From Crocinitomicaceae bacterium (GTDB lineage: Bacteria > Bacteroidota > Bacteroidia > Flavobacteriales_D > Crocinitomicaceae): a DNA stretch of 64,000 nt. The position numbers were made by a program, and so were the translations under genes. Position 1 is the first letter of the stretch; every line of letters begins with the position of its first letter. Positions 54,033-62,614 of this stretch are shown in pieces. Where the stretch lies: NCBI GenBank assembly GCA_024643365.1, contig JAHENC010000005.1:123829-187828 (forward strand), written 5' to 3'. The notes under the pieces were generated by a model. It did not search any database and was not told the DNA's origin. It saw only the letters and a program-made list of their open reading frames with translations.

Positions 54033-55475
54033 ATGGAAAAGCTGCAAAATTTCATCAATGGGACCTATGTTCCACCGAAAAATGGACAATACATCGACAA
54101 TTATGAACCGGCAACGGGACAAGTTTACGCTTTAATTCCGGATTCGGATGAAGAAGATGTGTTGGATGCAGTAGCTGCCGCTGAAAAAGCGTTTCCAATT
54201 TGGTCTAAGATGTCGATTGAAGAACGCAGTAAAATACTCGTTCGACTCTCTGAAGGCATTGAAAAACACATGGATGAATTTGTTCAAGCGGAAAGTCGTG
54301 ACAACGGGAAACCAGTTTCGTTAGCAGCCCATGTGGACATTCCTCGAGCGGTTTCGAATTTCCATTTCTTCGCTACAGCCATCACACATTTCGCTTCTGA
54401 ATCCCACCTCATGGAGGGAGTTGGCATCAACTTCACCACGCGCAAACCAATTGGTATCGTCGGATGTATTTCTCCATGGAACTTACCCTTGTATTTGTTT
54501 TCATGGAAAATCGCTCCGGCTTTAGCAGCAGGAAACTGCGTCATTGCCAAGCCATCAGAAATCACACCGTACACAGCTTACTTATTGGGAAGAATTGCAC
54601 AAGAAGCAGGAATGCCTGCTGGTGTATTAAATATTCTACACGGCACTGGACCTAAAGTTGGAGATGCCATTGTGAAACATCCTAAAATCAAAGCAATTTC
54701 CTTTACCGGTGGAACGAAAACGGGGGAGTACATTGCTCGCACTGCAGGACCTATGTTCAAGAAATTATCTTTGGAATTAGGCGGAAAAAATGCAAACATC
54801 ATTTTTGCAGATTGTGATTTTGAGGACATGTTAAGCACAACTATTCGTTCTTCCTTTGCCAATCAAGGTCAAATTTGTTTGTGTGGATCACGCATCTTTG
54901 TAGAACGTCCGATTTATGAGAAATTCAAAGAAGCTTTTGTGGCCAAAGTATCGAAATCCAAGGTTTCTTACCCGAGTGATCCGGAAGCAAAATTAGGAGC
55001 TGTTGTTTCTGAATCTCACATGGAAAAAGTTCTTTCCTACATCGAATTAGCAAAACAAGAAGGTGGAACCGTATTGACTGGTGGAAAACGCGTCCACTTG
55101 TCGGCACCATATGATCAAGGATATTACATTGAACCGACCATTATCGAAGGACTTGCTTACGATTGTCGAACGAACCAAGAAGAAATTTTCGGACCGGTAG
55201 TAACGATTACACCGTTTGACACAGAAGAAGAAGCGTTGATGATGGCTAATTCAACGGAATATGGATTGGCAGGAACCATTTGGACATCCAATTTGAACCG
55301 CGCTCACCGTGTGGCAGATGAACTTCAATCCGGCATCGTTTGGGTAAATGCATGGCTTGTTCGCGATTTAAGAACGCCATTCGGAGGAGTAAAAGCTTCA
55401 GGTGTCGGACGCGAAGGCGGATGGGAAGCACTGCGTTTCTTCACAGAAGCAAAAAATATTTTCATAAAGTACTGA
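54033..55475 (+). CDS. Aldehyde dehydrogenase, ALDH8/2-aminomuconic semialdehyde dehydrogenase-like
   Basis: NAD-dependent aldehyde oxidation in the cytoplasm. The 480-residue protein has SPWNLPLYLFSWKIAPALAAGN near 147-168, FTGGTKTG near 224-231, the base Glu248 in LELGGKNANI, and the nucleophile Cys282 in NQGQICLCGSR. The ICLCGSRIFV context is closest to ALDH8 and 2-hydroxy- or 2-aminomuconic semialdehyde dehydrogenases, so tryptophan (kynurenine) breakdown is the best guess; no other kynurenine gene is nearby. Betaine aldehyde dehydrogenase is a weaker alternative. It shares one base with the following GH16 gene. Confidence 0.88.
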   Translation: MEKLQNFINGTYVPPKNGQYIDNYEPATGQVYALIPDSDEEDVLDAVAAAEKAFPIWSKMSIEERSKILVRLSEGIEKHMDEFVQAESRDNGKPVSLAAHVDIPRAVSNFHFFATAITHFASESHLMEGVGINFTTRKPIGIVGCISPWNLPLYLFSWKIAPALAAGNCVIAKPSEITPYTAYLLGRIAQEAGMPAGVLNILHGTGPKVGDAIVKHPKIKAISFTGGTKTGEYIARTAGPMFKKLSLELGGKNANIIFADCDFEDMLSTTIRSSFANQGQICLCGSRIFVERPIYEKFKEAFVAKVSKSKVSYPSDPEAKLGAVVSESHMEKVLSYIELAKQEGGTVLTGGKRVHLSAPYDQGYYIEPTIIEGLAYDCRTNQEEIFGPVVTITPFDTEEEALMMANSTEYGLAGTIWTSNLNRAHRVADELQSGIVWVNAWLVRDLRTPFGGVKASGVGREGGWEALRFFTEAKNIFIKY

Positions 55476-56728
55476 TGAGAAAATTGCTCATTCTTTTTTT
55501 GTTTGCTGGGCAATTAAATGCTCAGTTAGAGCCACGCATGTTTCAACTCAAGACGGATGAAATTGTGTCATGGAATTATCATTTTGGAGATGATTTTGAA
55601 GGAGCAAATGTCGATGAAGCTAAATGGCATAAACGCTATCCATGGGGTGGACTTTTAGCCGATCAAAAGCAATACGCTTCGCCAGAAATGTTGAGTCAGC
55701 AAGAAGGTGTTTTACATATGAAAGTCAATGCTAATCCAGGATTTTATCCGGTAGAAGATTGGATGATCAACCACGAAGAAGCGAAAAAGCATGGATTGGA
55801 AATCCAAGGAAATTCCGTAAAGTTGGATTATATCACTTCCTGTATTTGGAGTAAACAATCGTTTCGCTATGGATATTTTGAAATTCGTGCAAAAGTACCA
55901 TCTGGACAAGGACTATGGCCAGCATTTTGGCTTTATGGTCAGAATTCCAAAGACGAAATAGATTTCATGGAAATGAAAGGAGAACGGCCCAATGAAGTAC
56001 ATATCGATGTGCATTGTCCGGATTCCTGTGAAAAGGTCTTCACAAAACCCTTCGGCTTACCAAAAAATTGGGGTGGATGGGTGAAAATGAATCAACAACT
56101 GACGGATGAATACGTGACTTATTCTGGCGTTTGGCTTCCAAATTCCTTAACGTATTATGTCAATGGTGTTCCAGTTTCACATTATGCGGGTGATTTCGAT
56201 ACGCCGATGAATGTCATTGCGAATATGGCTGTGGCACGTGACGGATTTGCGTTCAATCCTGGTCCAAATGCAGAAACGAAATTTCCAGCTGATTATCAAG
56301 TCGATTACATTCGTGTTTGGAAATTAACTTCTGATAATGAATATAAAGCAAGTAAATTCCTTGGCGCCAAGAAAACCACTCCGTTGAAATATGCCTGGAA
56401 TTTGTGGAATGAAGGTGAAAATACTTCCGAACTCGAAATCAAGAAAAAAGTGCGCTATGTTTTTAATAAAAAACACGCTGAAAAAGAATTAGGGTTTCTT
56501 TCTTTGGTGCCAATTCAACCTGCGAAAGATCAAGCGGGAACGTATCAACTGTTGTACAACGGTGTGCATCCTGAGGATATTAAAATCACTGTTCAAGATG
56601 CGTTCCGAAACTTTTTCTACCCAACACCCTTGAATGGTGGATTCATTCTGAATTTTCCTAAAAAAGGGGATTATCAAATGGTCATTGAATCCGGAAAGAA
56701 CAAAACCATTTTCAATTTCACAATTTAA
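55475..56728 (+). CDS. Secreted glycoside hydrolase family 16 enzyme
   Basis: Cuts beta-glucans or galactans outside the cell. The 417-residue protein starts with a signal peptide (MRKLLILFLFAGQLNAQ). The GH16 domain (about 30-275) contains SGQGLWPAFWLYG followed by EIDFME at 161-166, in which the first Glu is the nucleophile and the last the acid/base. The remaining 140 residues are not a domain I recognise and lack a T9SS sorting domain. Laminarinase or agarase-type activity cannot be told apart. The ATG overlaps the stop of the aldehyde dehydrogenase gene (TGATG). Confidence 0.87.
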   Translation: MRKLLILFLFAGQLNAQLEPRMFQLKTDEIVSWNYHFGDDFEGANVDEAKWHKRYPWGGLLADQKQYASPEMLSQQEGVLHMKVNANPGFYPVEDWMINHEEAKKHGLEIQGNSVKLDYITSCIWSKQSFRYGYFEIRAKVPSGQGLWPAFWLYGQNSKDEIDFMEMKGERPNEVHIDVHCPDSCEKVFTKPFGLPKNWGGWVKMNQQLTDEYVTYSGVWLPNSLTYYVNGVPVSHYAGDFDTPMNVIANMAVARDGFAFNPGPNAETKFPADYQVDYIRVWKLTSDNEYKASKFLGAKKTTPLKYAWNLWNEGENTSELEIKKKVRYVFNKKHAEKELGFLSLVPIQPAKDQAGTYQLLYNGVHPEDIKITVQDAFRNFFYPTPLNGGFILNFPKKGDYQMVIESGKNKTIFNFTI

Positions 56729-57743
56729 TGCGCTCTAAGAAATCACTATGTTTCTTTTCCTTTATTGGAAATCGATAACCTCCAACAAGTTTAATAGTAT
56801 AAAAAGATTGACGGTAGATCAATTCATTGAAACGTATTGATTTATTATCAAAATCTGTCACAAGGAATAGAAAATGTTTGGGCGTTGTATAGCCACCCAT
56901 GATCCGGATATCGTAACGAGGTGCGAGTCCTAAAAATCCACGGAAATCACCATTTACTTGATAGTATTTCGCTTGAATGACCGGACCGAATCCCGCCCAA
57001 CCAGCGATTTGCCAATTCTTAAATCGATTCACGTAAGCGTAACCTGGAACGAAGCCAACATCGAAAGCCGAAAAGGTACTACTCATTGTTTTGGAGTTTT
57101 GTTCGTCTTGTAAAACCGTAGGAATAAGACCACCATTTTTTGTGTCGACTCCGAAGAAGTTCATGGTTCCTTTCACGTACCAGGTATGTACTAAATTCGT
57201 GTAGTAAGAGCGTTTTCCAAGTAAGGCACCCATCTTAAAATCTTTGTGGTGGAAATACCACGCATTCGCAGAAATATTCAAAGATTGAATTTTCGGCTGA
57301 ATGGAATTTCGATGAATATCATCCAATGTGCTATCCCAACGATTGGCGTCTTGGATGGAAAAACCATGAATGTACTTAAACTCGAAATCGTAATAGACTT
57401 TTTTGAAGCTGAAGTCCATTCCCAAGTTATATTGTTTCGTGTTCCCATAATTGCTTGCATCTCGGATGTTTCCAATGTTTGGAATGCTAAAGCGAATCAC
57501 GAACCATTTGTAATTGAATCCCAAGCGCAAGAAGGGTGCTAAGTTGTTTTTAAACGTGATTTTATCGATTTCGCTCGATAATGGATAATGTAATGTAAAC
57601 GGAGCCGAGGTGTATCCCGTTTCTGCAGAAATGATTTTCGCAGCGCTAAAATCCAAGATGTTCGGATTCGTTTGCGCAGGCAAATTCATTGTCCAAAAAA
57701 GACATAGGCTACTGATGAATACCCTCAAGATCCAAGATAAACG
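56718..57743 (-). CDS. DUF4421 family outer-membrane-like protein
   Basis: A 341-residue protein with a signal peptide (about 1-23) and a series of alternating strands with many aromatic residues, as in an outer membrane beta barrel (FLRLGFNYKWFVIRFSIP, KVYYDFEFKYIHGFSI, VKLVGGYRFP-like end). These features fit DUF4421, a family confined to Bacteroidota; its job is unknown. A Met five codons earlier (57758) is an alternative start. The gene begins inside the 3' end of oligopeptidase B (about 35 bases) and its own end overlaps the GH16 gene by 11 bases. Confidence 0.75.
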   Translation of the reverse strand, partial: RLSWILRVFISSLCLFWTMNLPAQTNPNILDFSAAKIISAETGYTSAPFTLHYPLSSEIDKITFKNNLAPFLRLGFNYKWFVIRFSIPNIGNIRDASNYGNTKQYNLGMDFSFKKVYYDFEFKYIHGFSIQDANRWDSTLDDIHRNSIQPKIQSLNISANAWYFHHKDFKMGALLGKRSYYTNLVHTWYVKGTMNFFGVDTKNGGLIPTVLQDEQNSKTMSSTFSAFDVGFVPGYAYVNRFKNWQIAGWAGFGPVIQAKYYQVNGDFRGFLGLAPRYDIRIMGGYTTPKHFLFLVTDFDNKSIRFNELIYRQSFYTIKLVGGYRFPIKEKKHSDFLERIKL

Positions 57744-59754
57744 CATATACCTTCGCAATTTCTAATCGTTCACTACTTCGTCCAGATCCTCCACCGTGAC
57801 CTGCGTCCATATTACATTCAAAAACAAGTGGATTTTTATTCGTTCTCAATGCACGTAACTTTGCTACGTATTTCATCGGTTCCCAATATTGCACCTGCGA
57901 ATCATGATATCCAGTGGTAATAAACATGGCTGGATAATGCATGGAACGCACGTTGTCATATGGAGAATATTTCAACATGTATTCGTAAAATTCTTCTTCT
58001 TGAGGATTTCCCCATTCTTCCCATTCGCCGGTTGTCAATGGAATACTAACGTCTAACATGGTGGTTACGACATCGACAAATGGCACTTGGGAAATAATGC
58101 CTTTCCATAGATATGGAGCCATGTTTGTGACAGCACCCATTAATAAACCACCTGCTGATCCACCTTGTGCATAAAACTTTGACGCATCGCCGTATCCTTT
58201 CATGCTTAAGTATTCCGCTGCATTGATAAAGTCTGTAAATGTGTTTATTTTCTTAGTGAATTTCCCGTCTTCGTACCAATGTTCTCCCATGTACTTACTT
58301 CCGCGAATATGCGCAACGGCGTAGATGAATCCACGGTTGAGTAAACTTACACGAGTTGCACTGAATACATCCGGAAGCGTATATCCGTAGGATCCGTAAC
58401 CATAAAGTAAACAGGGCGCTTTCGCTACAACTATTCCTTTTTTATATACGATGGAAACTGGAATGCGTGTTCCATCATTTGCCAAGGCCCAAATGCGTTC
58501 GGATTGATAGTCACTTGAGTTGAAATGAGCATCAAGTAATTTTTTCTCAAACCAAATAGTTTGTTCACCCGTTTTTACTGAATAACGATACACCCTAGAC
58601 GGAGTGGTCATCGAATTATAGGTGTAGAAAATATCCGATGTTTCATAGGAATCATTGACCCCTAATCCAATAAAATAGGTTTCTTCCTCGAAGGAAATAT
58701 AGCGCTCTTCTTTTTCAGTTTTGATTCTTAATTTGCGCAATCCGTTCTGACGTTCTTCGATTAATAGGAAGTCCTTGAAAACAGAAATATCCTCTAAAAG
58801 TATCTGTGGATCGTGTGCAACAATTTCTTGACATTCACTCAGTTCCTGTGGAATCCTTGCCGTAAAAAGCGCTTTTTTGTTTGGAGCTTGATCGTTACTC
58901 AAAAGGTAAAATCCTTTTTCGTGGTGACTCAATTCATAGATGTGTCCTGCAATTCGTGGTAAAAACACCTGTGCATTTTGTCTAGGATTATTCGCATCCA
59001 CCAATGAAATTTCAGAGGTAGTTGAACTGTGACAAGCAATCAGAATAAATGCGTTGTCAATGGTTTTGCTGATGCTCACATAAAAGCGTTCATCATCCTC
59101 CTGAAAAACAAGTAAATCTTCAGATTCTTTGGTTCCGAGTTGATGTCTGAACACTTGGTATTCACGTAAAGTCTCTGGATCTTTTTTAATGTAAAAAATC
59201 GTTTGATGGTCGTTCGCCCAAACGATACTGCCATCCGTATCATGGATGAGGTCTTCGTAGTAACTTCCATCCGCATTCTTGCGAAATCGAATTTCATATT
59301 TTCTGCGTCCCACAAAATCTTCTGAAATGGCCAAAGTTTGATCATCCAACGATGGACTCCACTCGGCTAATTCATAAAATGAATGTCCTTCAGCACGTTC
59401 GTTTTCATCTAAAAAAACTTTTTCTTCATCATTCTCCCAACGGACAAGAATCGCATAGTCTTTCCCTTCTTGCTGTCTGATTTGATAGGTGTGCTCTTGT
59501 AAAATAAAGGGAGAACTCACATCGTTTGGATCAATGCGCGCATCAAATTCATCCACAAGTCCTTGCACAAGTCCATTGATGGGTTCAAAATATTCCTCGC
59601 AATAGGAATTTTCTTCTTGCAAGTTGTCTAATACTTCCTTTGAATCACGTTGATTCATCCAAAAATAGGGATCGTTGCGTTGGTGTCCATGTTCCATTAA
59701 AACATGAGGAACTTGCGTTGCAATAGGTTCAGTAAGAGGAGGTCTTTTGGACAT
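57709..59754 (-). CDS. ptrB: Oligopeptidase B (S9 family)
   Basis: Cleaves short peptides after Arg or Lys, in the cytoplasm. The 681-residue protein has an N-terminal seven-bladed propeller (about 70-400) and a C-terminal alpha/beta hydrolase domain. The triad is Ser533 in QGGSAGG, Asp618 in YHDSQVQYWEP, and His653 in DAGHGG; these positions are within one residue of the E. coli enzyme. The acidic residues that bind the basic P1 side chain are in the conserved GEWEEWGNP block. No signal peptide is present. Confidence 0.95.
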   Translation of the reverse strand: MSKRPPLTEPIATQVPHVLMEHGHQRNDPYFWMNQRDSKEVLDNLQEENSYCEEYFEPINGLVQGLVDEFDARIDPNDVSSPFILQEHTYQIRQQEGKDYAILVRWENDEEKVFLDENERAEGHSFYELAEWSPSLDDQTLAISEDFVGRRKYEIRFRKNADGSYYEDLIHDTDGSIVWANDHQTIFYIKKDPETLREYQVFRHQLGTKESEDLLVFQEDDERFYVSISKTIDNAFILIACHSSTTSEISLVDANNPRQNAQVFLPRIAGHIYELSHHEKGFYLLSNDQAPNKKALFTARIPQELSECQEIVAHDPQILLEDISVFKDFLLIEERQNGLRKLRIKTEKEERYISFEEETYFIGLGVNDSYETSDIFYTYNSMTTPSRVYRYSVKTGEQTIWFEKKLLDAHFNSSDYQSERIWALANDGTRIPVSIVYKKGIVVAKAPCLLYGYGSYGYTLPDVFSATRVSLLNRGFIYAVAHIRGSKYMGEHWYEDGKFTKKINTFTDFINAAEYLSMKGYGDASKFYAQGGSAGGLLMGAVTNMAPYLWKGIISQVPFVDVVTTMLDVSIPLTTGEWEEWGNPQEEEFYEYMLKYSPYDNVRSMHYPAMFITTGYHDSQVQYWEPMKYVAKLRALRTNKNPLVFECNMDAGHGGGSGRSSERLEIAKVYAFILDLEGIHQ

Positions 59755-59837
59755 AAAAAGTACATTCGAAGGACAAAAAATAGGTCATTCTGTGGATGAG
59801 ATTGCACAAATTTAGTCAATATCTGCCTTTTATATTT

Positions 59838-59845
59838 TACCTTTG
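59838..59845 (+). promoter_or_regulatory. TAnnTTTG -7 element four bases from the methyltransferase start
   Basis: TACCTTTG, then AATA, then the GTG start at 59850. Exact consensus match. Confidence 0.5.
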
Positions 59846-59849
59846 AATA

Positions 59850-60623
59850 GTGAAGAAGTTGTACAAGTTATTATTGAATCGTTTACCTCGACCATTACTC
59901 ATCCGATTGAGTTATGTTTTCCGTCTTTTTGCTCCGACCTTGTACCGAGGAAATAAGGTGGAATGTCCTGTATGTGAACGATCATTTTCGAAGTTTTTAT
60001 CCTACGGTTCCGACGTAGCACACAGAGAAAATGTGCTTTGTCCGTATGACCTAACCTTGGAGCGTCACCGTTTAATGTGGCTATATCTACAGCAAGAAAG
60101 CAATTTCTTTACAGCGGAAACATTATCCGTTCTTCACGTTGCTCCGGAGCAATGTTTTATTGATCGTTTTCGTGCGCAAAAAAACTTGAATTACTTAACA
60201 GGGGACTTGGTTTCTCCCTTGGCAGATATACATTTTGACTTGCATCAAATTCCACTAGAGGACAATCGTTTTGACGTTGTTTTTTGCAACCATGTGATGG
60301 AACATGTCGATGATCCTTTGCAATGCATGCGTGAACTTTTCCGTGTAATGAAATCCGGTGCTTGGGCAATCATGCAAGTGCCACAAGATTTTTCTCGTGA
60401 TACGACCTACGAAGATCCGAGCATTACGAGTCCGGCAGAGCGCGAAAAACATTTCTGGCAGAAGGACCATGTCCGTTTATTTGGAAAAGATTACCCGCAA
60501 TGGTTGGAAAAAGCTGGATTCACCGTAACTGAATTCGATTTGAACAAGCATTTTACTACTGAACAAATCGAGCGATTCCGTTTGATGAAAAATGAGGTAT
60601 TGTACATCTTCCATAAATCATAA
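59850..60623 (+). CDS. SAM-dependent methyltransferase with zinc-ribbon-like N-terminus
   Basis: A 257-residue class I methyltransferase. The N-terminal part has CPVC and a later CPYDLTLERHRLMWLY, which together with the first pair resemble a zinc ribbon. The methyltransferase core shows VLHVAPE (the glycine-rich loop, altered), the acidic LTGDL, and FDVVFCNHVMEHVDDP near 145-160. The target is unknown; relatives act on sugars or small molecules. The GTG start fits the family-type MKKLYKLLNRLPRPLLIRLSY-like N-terminus, and the promoter element is only four bases away. The MbnP-like gene starts 3 bases after its stop. Confidence 0.82.
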   Translation: MKKLYKLLLNRLPRPLLIRLSYVFRLFAPTLYRGNKVECPVCERSFSKFLSYGSDVAHRENVLCPYDLTLERHRLMWLYLQQESNFFTAETLSVLHVAPEQCFIDRFRAQKNLNYLTGDLVSPLADIHFDLHQIPLEDNRFDVVFCNHVMEHVDDPLQCMRELFRVMKSGAWAIMQVPQDFSRDTTYEDPSITSPAEREKHFWQKDHVRLFGKDYPQWLEKAGFTVTEFDLNKHFTTEQIERFRLMKNEVLYIFHKS

Positions 60624-60626
60624 GCT

Positions 60627-61601
60627 ATGAAAAAGCTGATTTTTCTGTTGTTTTTACCCTTTTTGGGACTTTCTCAAAAAAATATTTTCTTGAGATTGAA
60701 GCCGGTTTTTGATACGCAGACCTTTCAGAGTCAAACGGTTTACACAGGCAATAATGGACAAGAAATCACCCTTGATTATTTCAAGTATTACTTAGCTGAC
60801 ATCACGATAATTCACGATGGTGGACAAGTATTAACCTTGGGAGAAACCGTTTATTTGATAGACGATGCGAATTATACGATCTATTTAGGCGCACATCCGG
60901 TGACAACTGTTGAACAAGTCAATTTCTTAATTGGTGTACCTAAACGTTTCAATACACAGTCAGGTGCTTTGGCACAGGACATATCGACCTACGACGCTTC
61001 GAATGCATTGAGTTTTCAATCCCCATCCATGTATTGGGGATGGTCTACGGGCTACATGCACATGATTACCGGAGGTAAAGCGGATGGAAACAATGATAAT
61101 GTTCCAGAATCCTATTTTGAATTGCATAACCTTGGAAACAATAACCAGCAAATGGTGACAAATACCAATGTGGTTCAAGCCAATACCAGTGCAAATCAAG
61201 TGGAATTAAATTTTGACTGTCACATCGATCGTTGGTTGAATGGTATAAACCTCGCTACCCTTGGTATTTTGCACGATGAAACGGGTTTGAACATTACAGC
61301 GATGCAAAACGTGAATACTCAAGATGTTTTTGATCAACCAGCCAATGCTGATATTTCAATTGTTAGTCAATCGGCTATTCAGTTTTCTTCACAACAAGGA
61401 GCGATACAATGTACCTGGACAGGGAAACTTTCAGAATCGGAAATCATGCTTTTTGATTCCTTTGGACGTGAATTGCGTAAGCAAAGTTTGGGAAATACTA
61501 CTGGCCAATTTACGTGGATTGGACTAACCCCAGGAATGTACTTTGTTCAATACGCTAATGAAAAAGGCCAAGCACAAAGTCGTCAAGTTCTGGTATTCTA
61601 A
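60627..61601 (+). CDS. MbnP-like copper-homeostasis protein with type IX sorting domain
   Basis: A 324-residue secreted protein. The signal peptide (about 1-17) is followed by an MbnP-type domain (about 20-240): LRLKPVFDTQTF at the start, LDYFKYYLADITI, and SMYWGWSTGYMHM near 132-144, the most characteristic block. In methanotroph MbnP a Trp is oxidised to a kynurenine that binds copper; the WGW residues here are candidates. The last 70 residues (IMLFDSFGRELRK, then LTPGMYFVQYANE) form a T9SS sorting domain, so it should reach the outer surface. The gene overlaps the MauG-like gene by one base, which supports a functional pair. Confidence 0.83.
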   Translation: MKKLIFLLFLPFLGLSQKNIFLRLKPVFDTQTFQSQTVYTGNNGQEITLDYFKYYLADITIIHDGGQVLTLGETVYLIDDANYTIYLGAHPVTTVEQVNFLIGVPKRFNTQSGALAQDISTYDASNALSFQSPSMYWGWSTGYMHMITGGKADGNNDNVPESYFELHNLGNNNQQMVTNTNVVQANTSANQVELNFDCHIDRWLNGINLATLGILHDETGLNITAMQNVNTQDVFDQPANADISIVSQSAIQFSSQQGAIQCTWTGKLSESEIMLFDSFGRELRKQSLGNTTGQFTWIGLTPGMYFVQYANEKGQAQSRQVLVF

Positions 61602-62587
61602 TGAAAATCATTCGTTTTTCTGGTCCCTTTTTACTGTTACTCTTGATGGGAATTTCTCTCACCAAGTGTAAGAGTCCACTAGATTTAAATGTTGGAATAG
61701 TTGTTCCAACTCCAATGGACAATCCACAATCGGATGCGAAGATCGAACTTGGAAAAAAATTGTTTTTCGACACACGACTTTCCATCGATGGATCTGTTTC
61801 TTGCGCGACTTGTCACAAGCCTGGCAGAGCATTCACAGACAACTTAACCGTCAGCGAAGGAATCAAAGGACAACACACGGAGCGAAATTCACCCAGCTTA
61901 CTCAATTCAGCTTTTTTGAAAACAGCGATGTTTGATGCACATTTGGAAACCTTGGAGTTGCAAGTCATCGTTCCCATTCAAGAGAAAACAGAAATGGGCC
62001 ACAACATGAAAGACTTGATGAAAGTCTTGAGAGCCGATCCTGAATACCAAAAAGCGGCACAGGAAATCTACCACAGAGATTTTGATGCTTGGGTATTGAC
62101 ACGAAGTATTTCGGCATATGAGCGCAGTTTGATTTCCATGAATTCTCGCTTCGATCAATATCAAAAAGGAAATACGCATGCGATAAATGCAACGGAAAAA
62201 GCCGGATGGAAATTGTTTTCTGAAACCTTGTATTGCACGAAATGTCATCCAGCCCCGAATTTCACGACCTATGTTGCGGAGAATAATGGATTGTATGCTT
62301 CGTATGAAGGCAAAAGTGACCAAGGGCGTTTTCGCATTCACCATGATTCATTAGATATCGGGAAATTCAAAGTTCCTTCCTTGCGCAATTTACCCTTGAC
62401 TTTTCCGTATATGCACGATGGCAGTTTAGCCACGATAGATGAGGTGCTCGATCATTACGTCAAAGGCGGACATGGACATCCCTTGCAAAACAAAACCATC
62501 GTTCCATTTACATTGAGTCCTCAAGAAAGAAAGCAGTTGAAAGCCTTTTTCAATAGCTTGGTCGATGTGAGTTATTTAAACCGATAA
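61601..62587 (+). CDS. MauG/MbnH-like dihaem enzyme of the cytochrome c peroxidase family
   Basis: A 328-residue exported protein with two c-type haem sites, CATCH at 68-72 and CTKCH at 212-216. The layout matches the MauG/CcpA superfamily: GKKLFFDTRLSIDGSVSCATCH, then NSPSLLNSAF, EMGHNM, and KVPSLRNLPLTFPYMHDGS. The N-terminal hydrophobic segment ends in LTKC, which may be a lipoprotein site at Cys23, though the Lys is unusual. Placed directly after the MbnP-like gene, it is best read as MbnH-like, oxidising a Trp on its partner; a peroxidase role is the alternative. Confidence 0.87.
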   Translation: MKIIRFSGPFLLLLLMGISLTKCKSPLDLNVGIVVPTPMDNPQSDAKIELGKKLFFDTRLSIDGSVSCATCHKPGRAFTDNLTVSEGIKGQHTERNSPSLLNSAFLKTAMFDAHLETLELQVIVPIQEKTEMGHNMKDLMKVLRADPEYQKAAQEIYHRDFDAWVLTRSISAYERSLISMNSRFDQYQKGNTHAINATEKAGWKLFSETLYCTKCHPAPNFTTYVAENNGLYASYEGKSDQGRFRIHHDSLDIGKFKVPSLRNLPLTFPYMHDGSLATIDEVLDHYVKGGHGHPLQNKTIVPFTLSPQERKQLKAFFNSLVDVSYLNR

Positions 62588-62602
62588 GTCAAGAATCCTC
62601 CG

Positions 62603-62610
62603 TATTTTTG
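62603..62610 (+). promoter_or_regulatory. TAnnTTTG -7 element four bases from the mnmE start
   Basis: TATTTTTG, then TGCC, then ATG at 62615. The mnmE N-terminus is conserved, so the start is well fixed and the mRNA is predicted to be leaderless. Confidence 0.55.
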
Positions 62611-62614
62611 TGCC

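Noticed and set aside
61907..62344. A 145-codon open frame on the minus strand
   Set aside because: It lies fully opposite the dihaem enzyme gene, whose haem motifs are intact, and its translation shows no family pattern.
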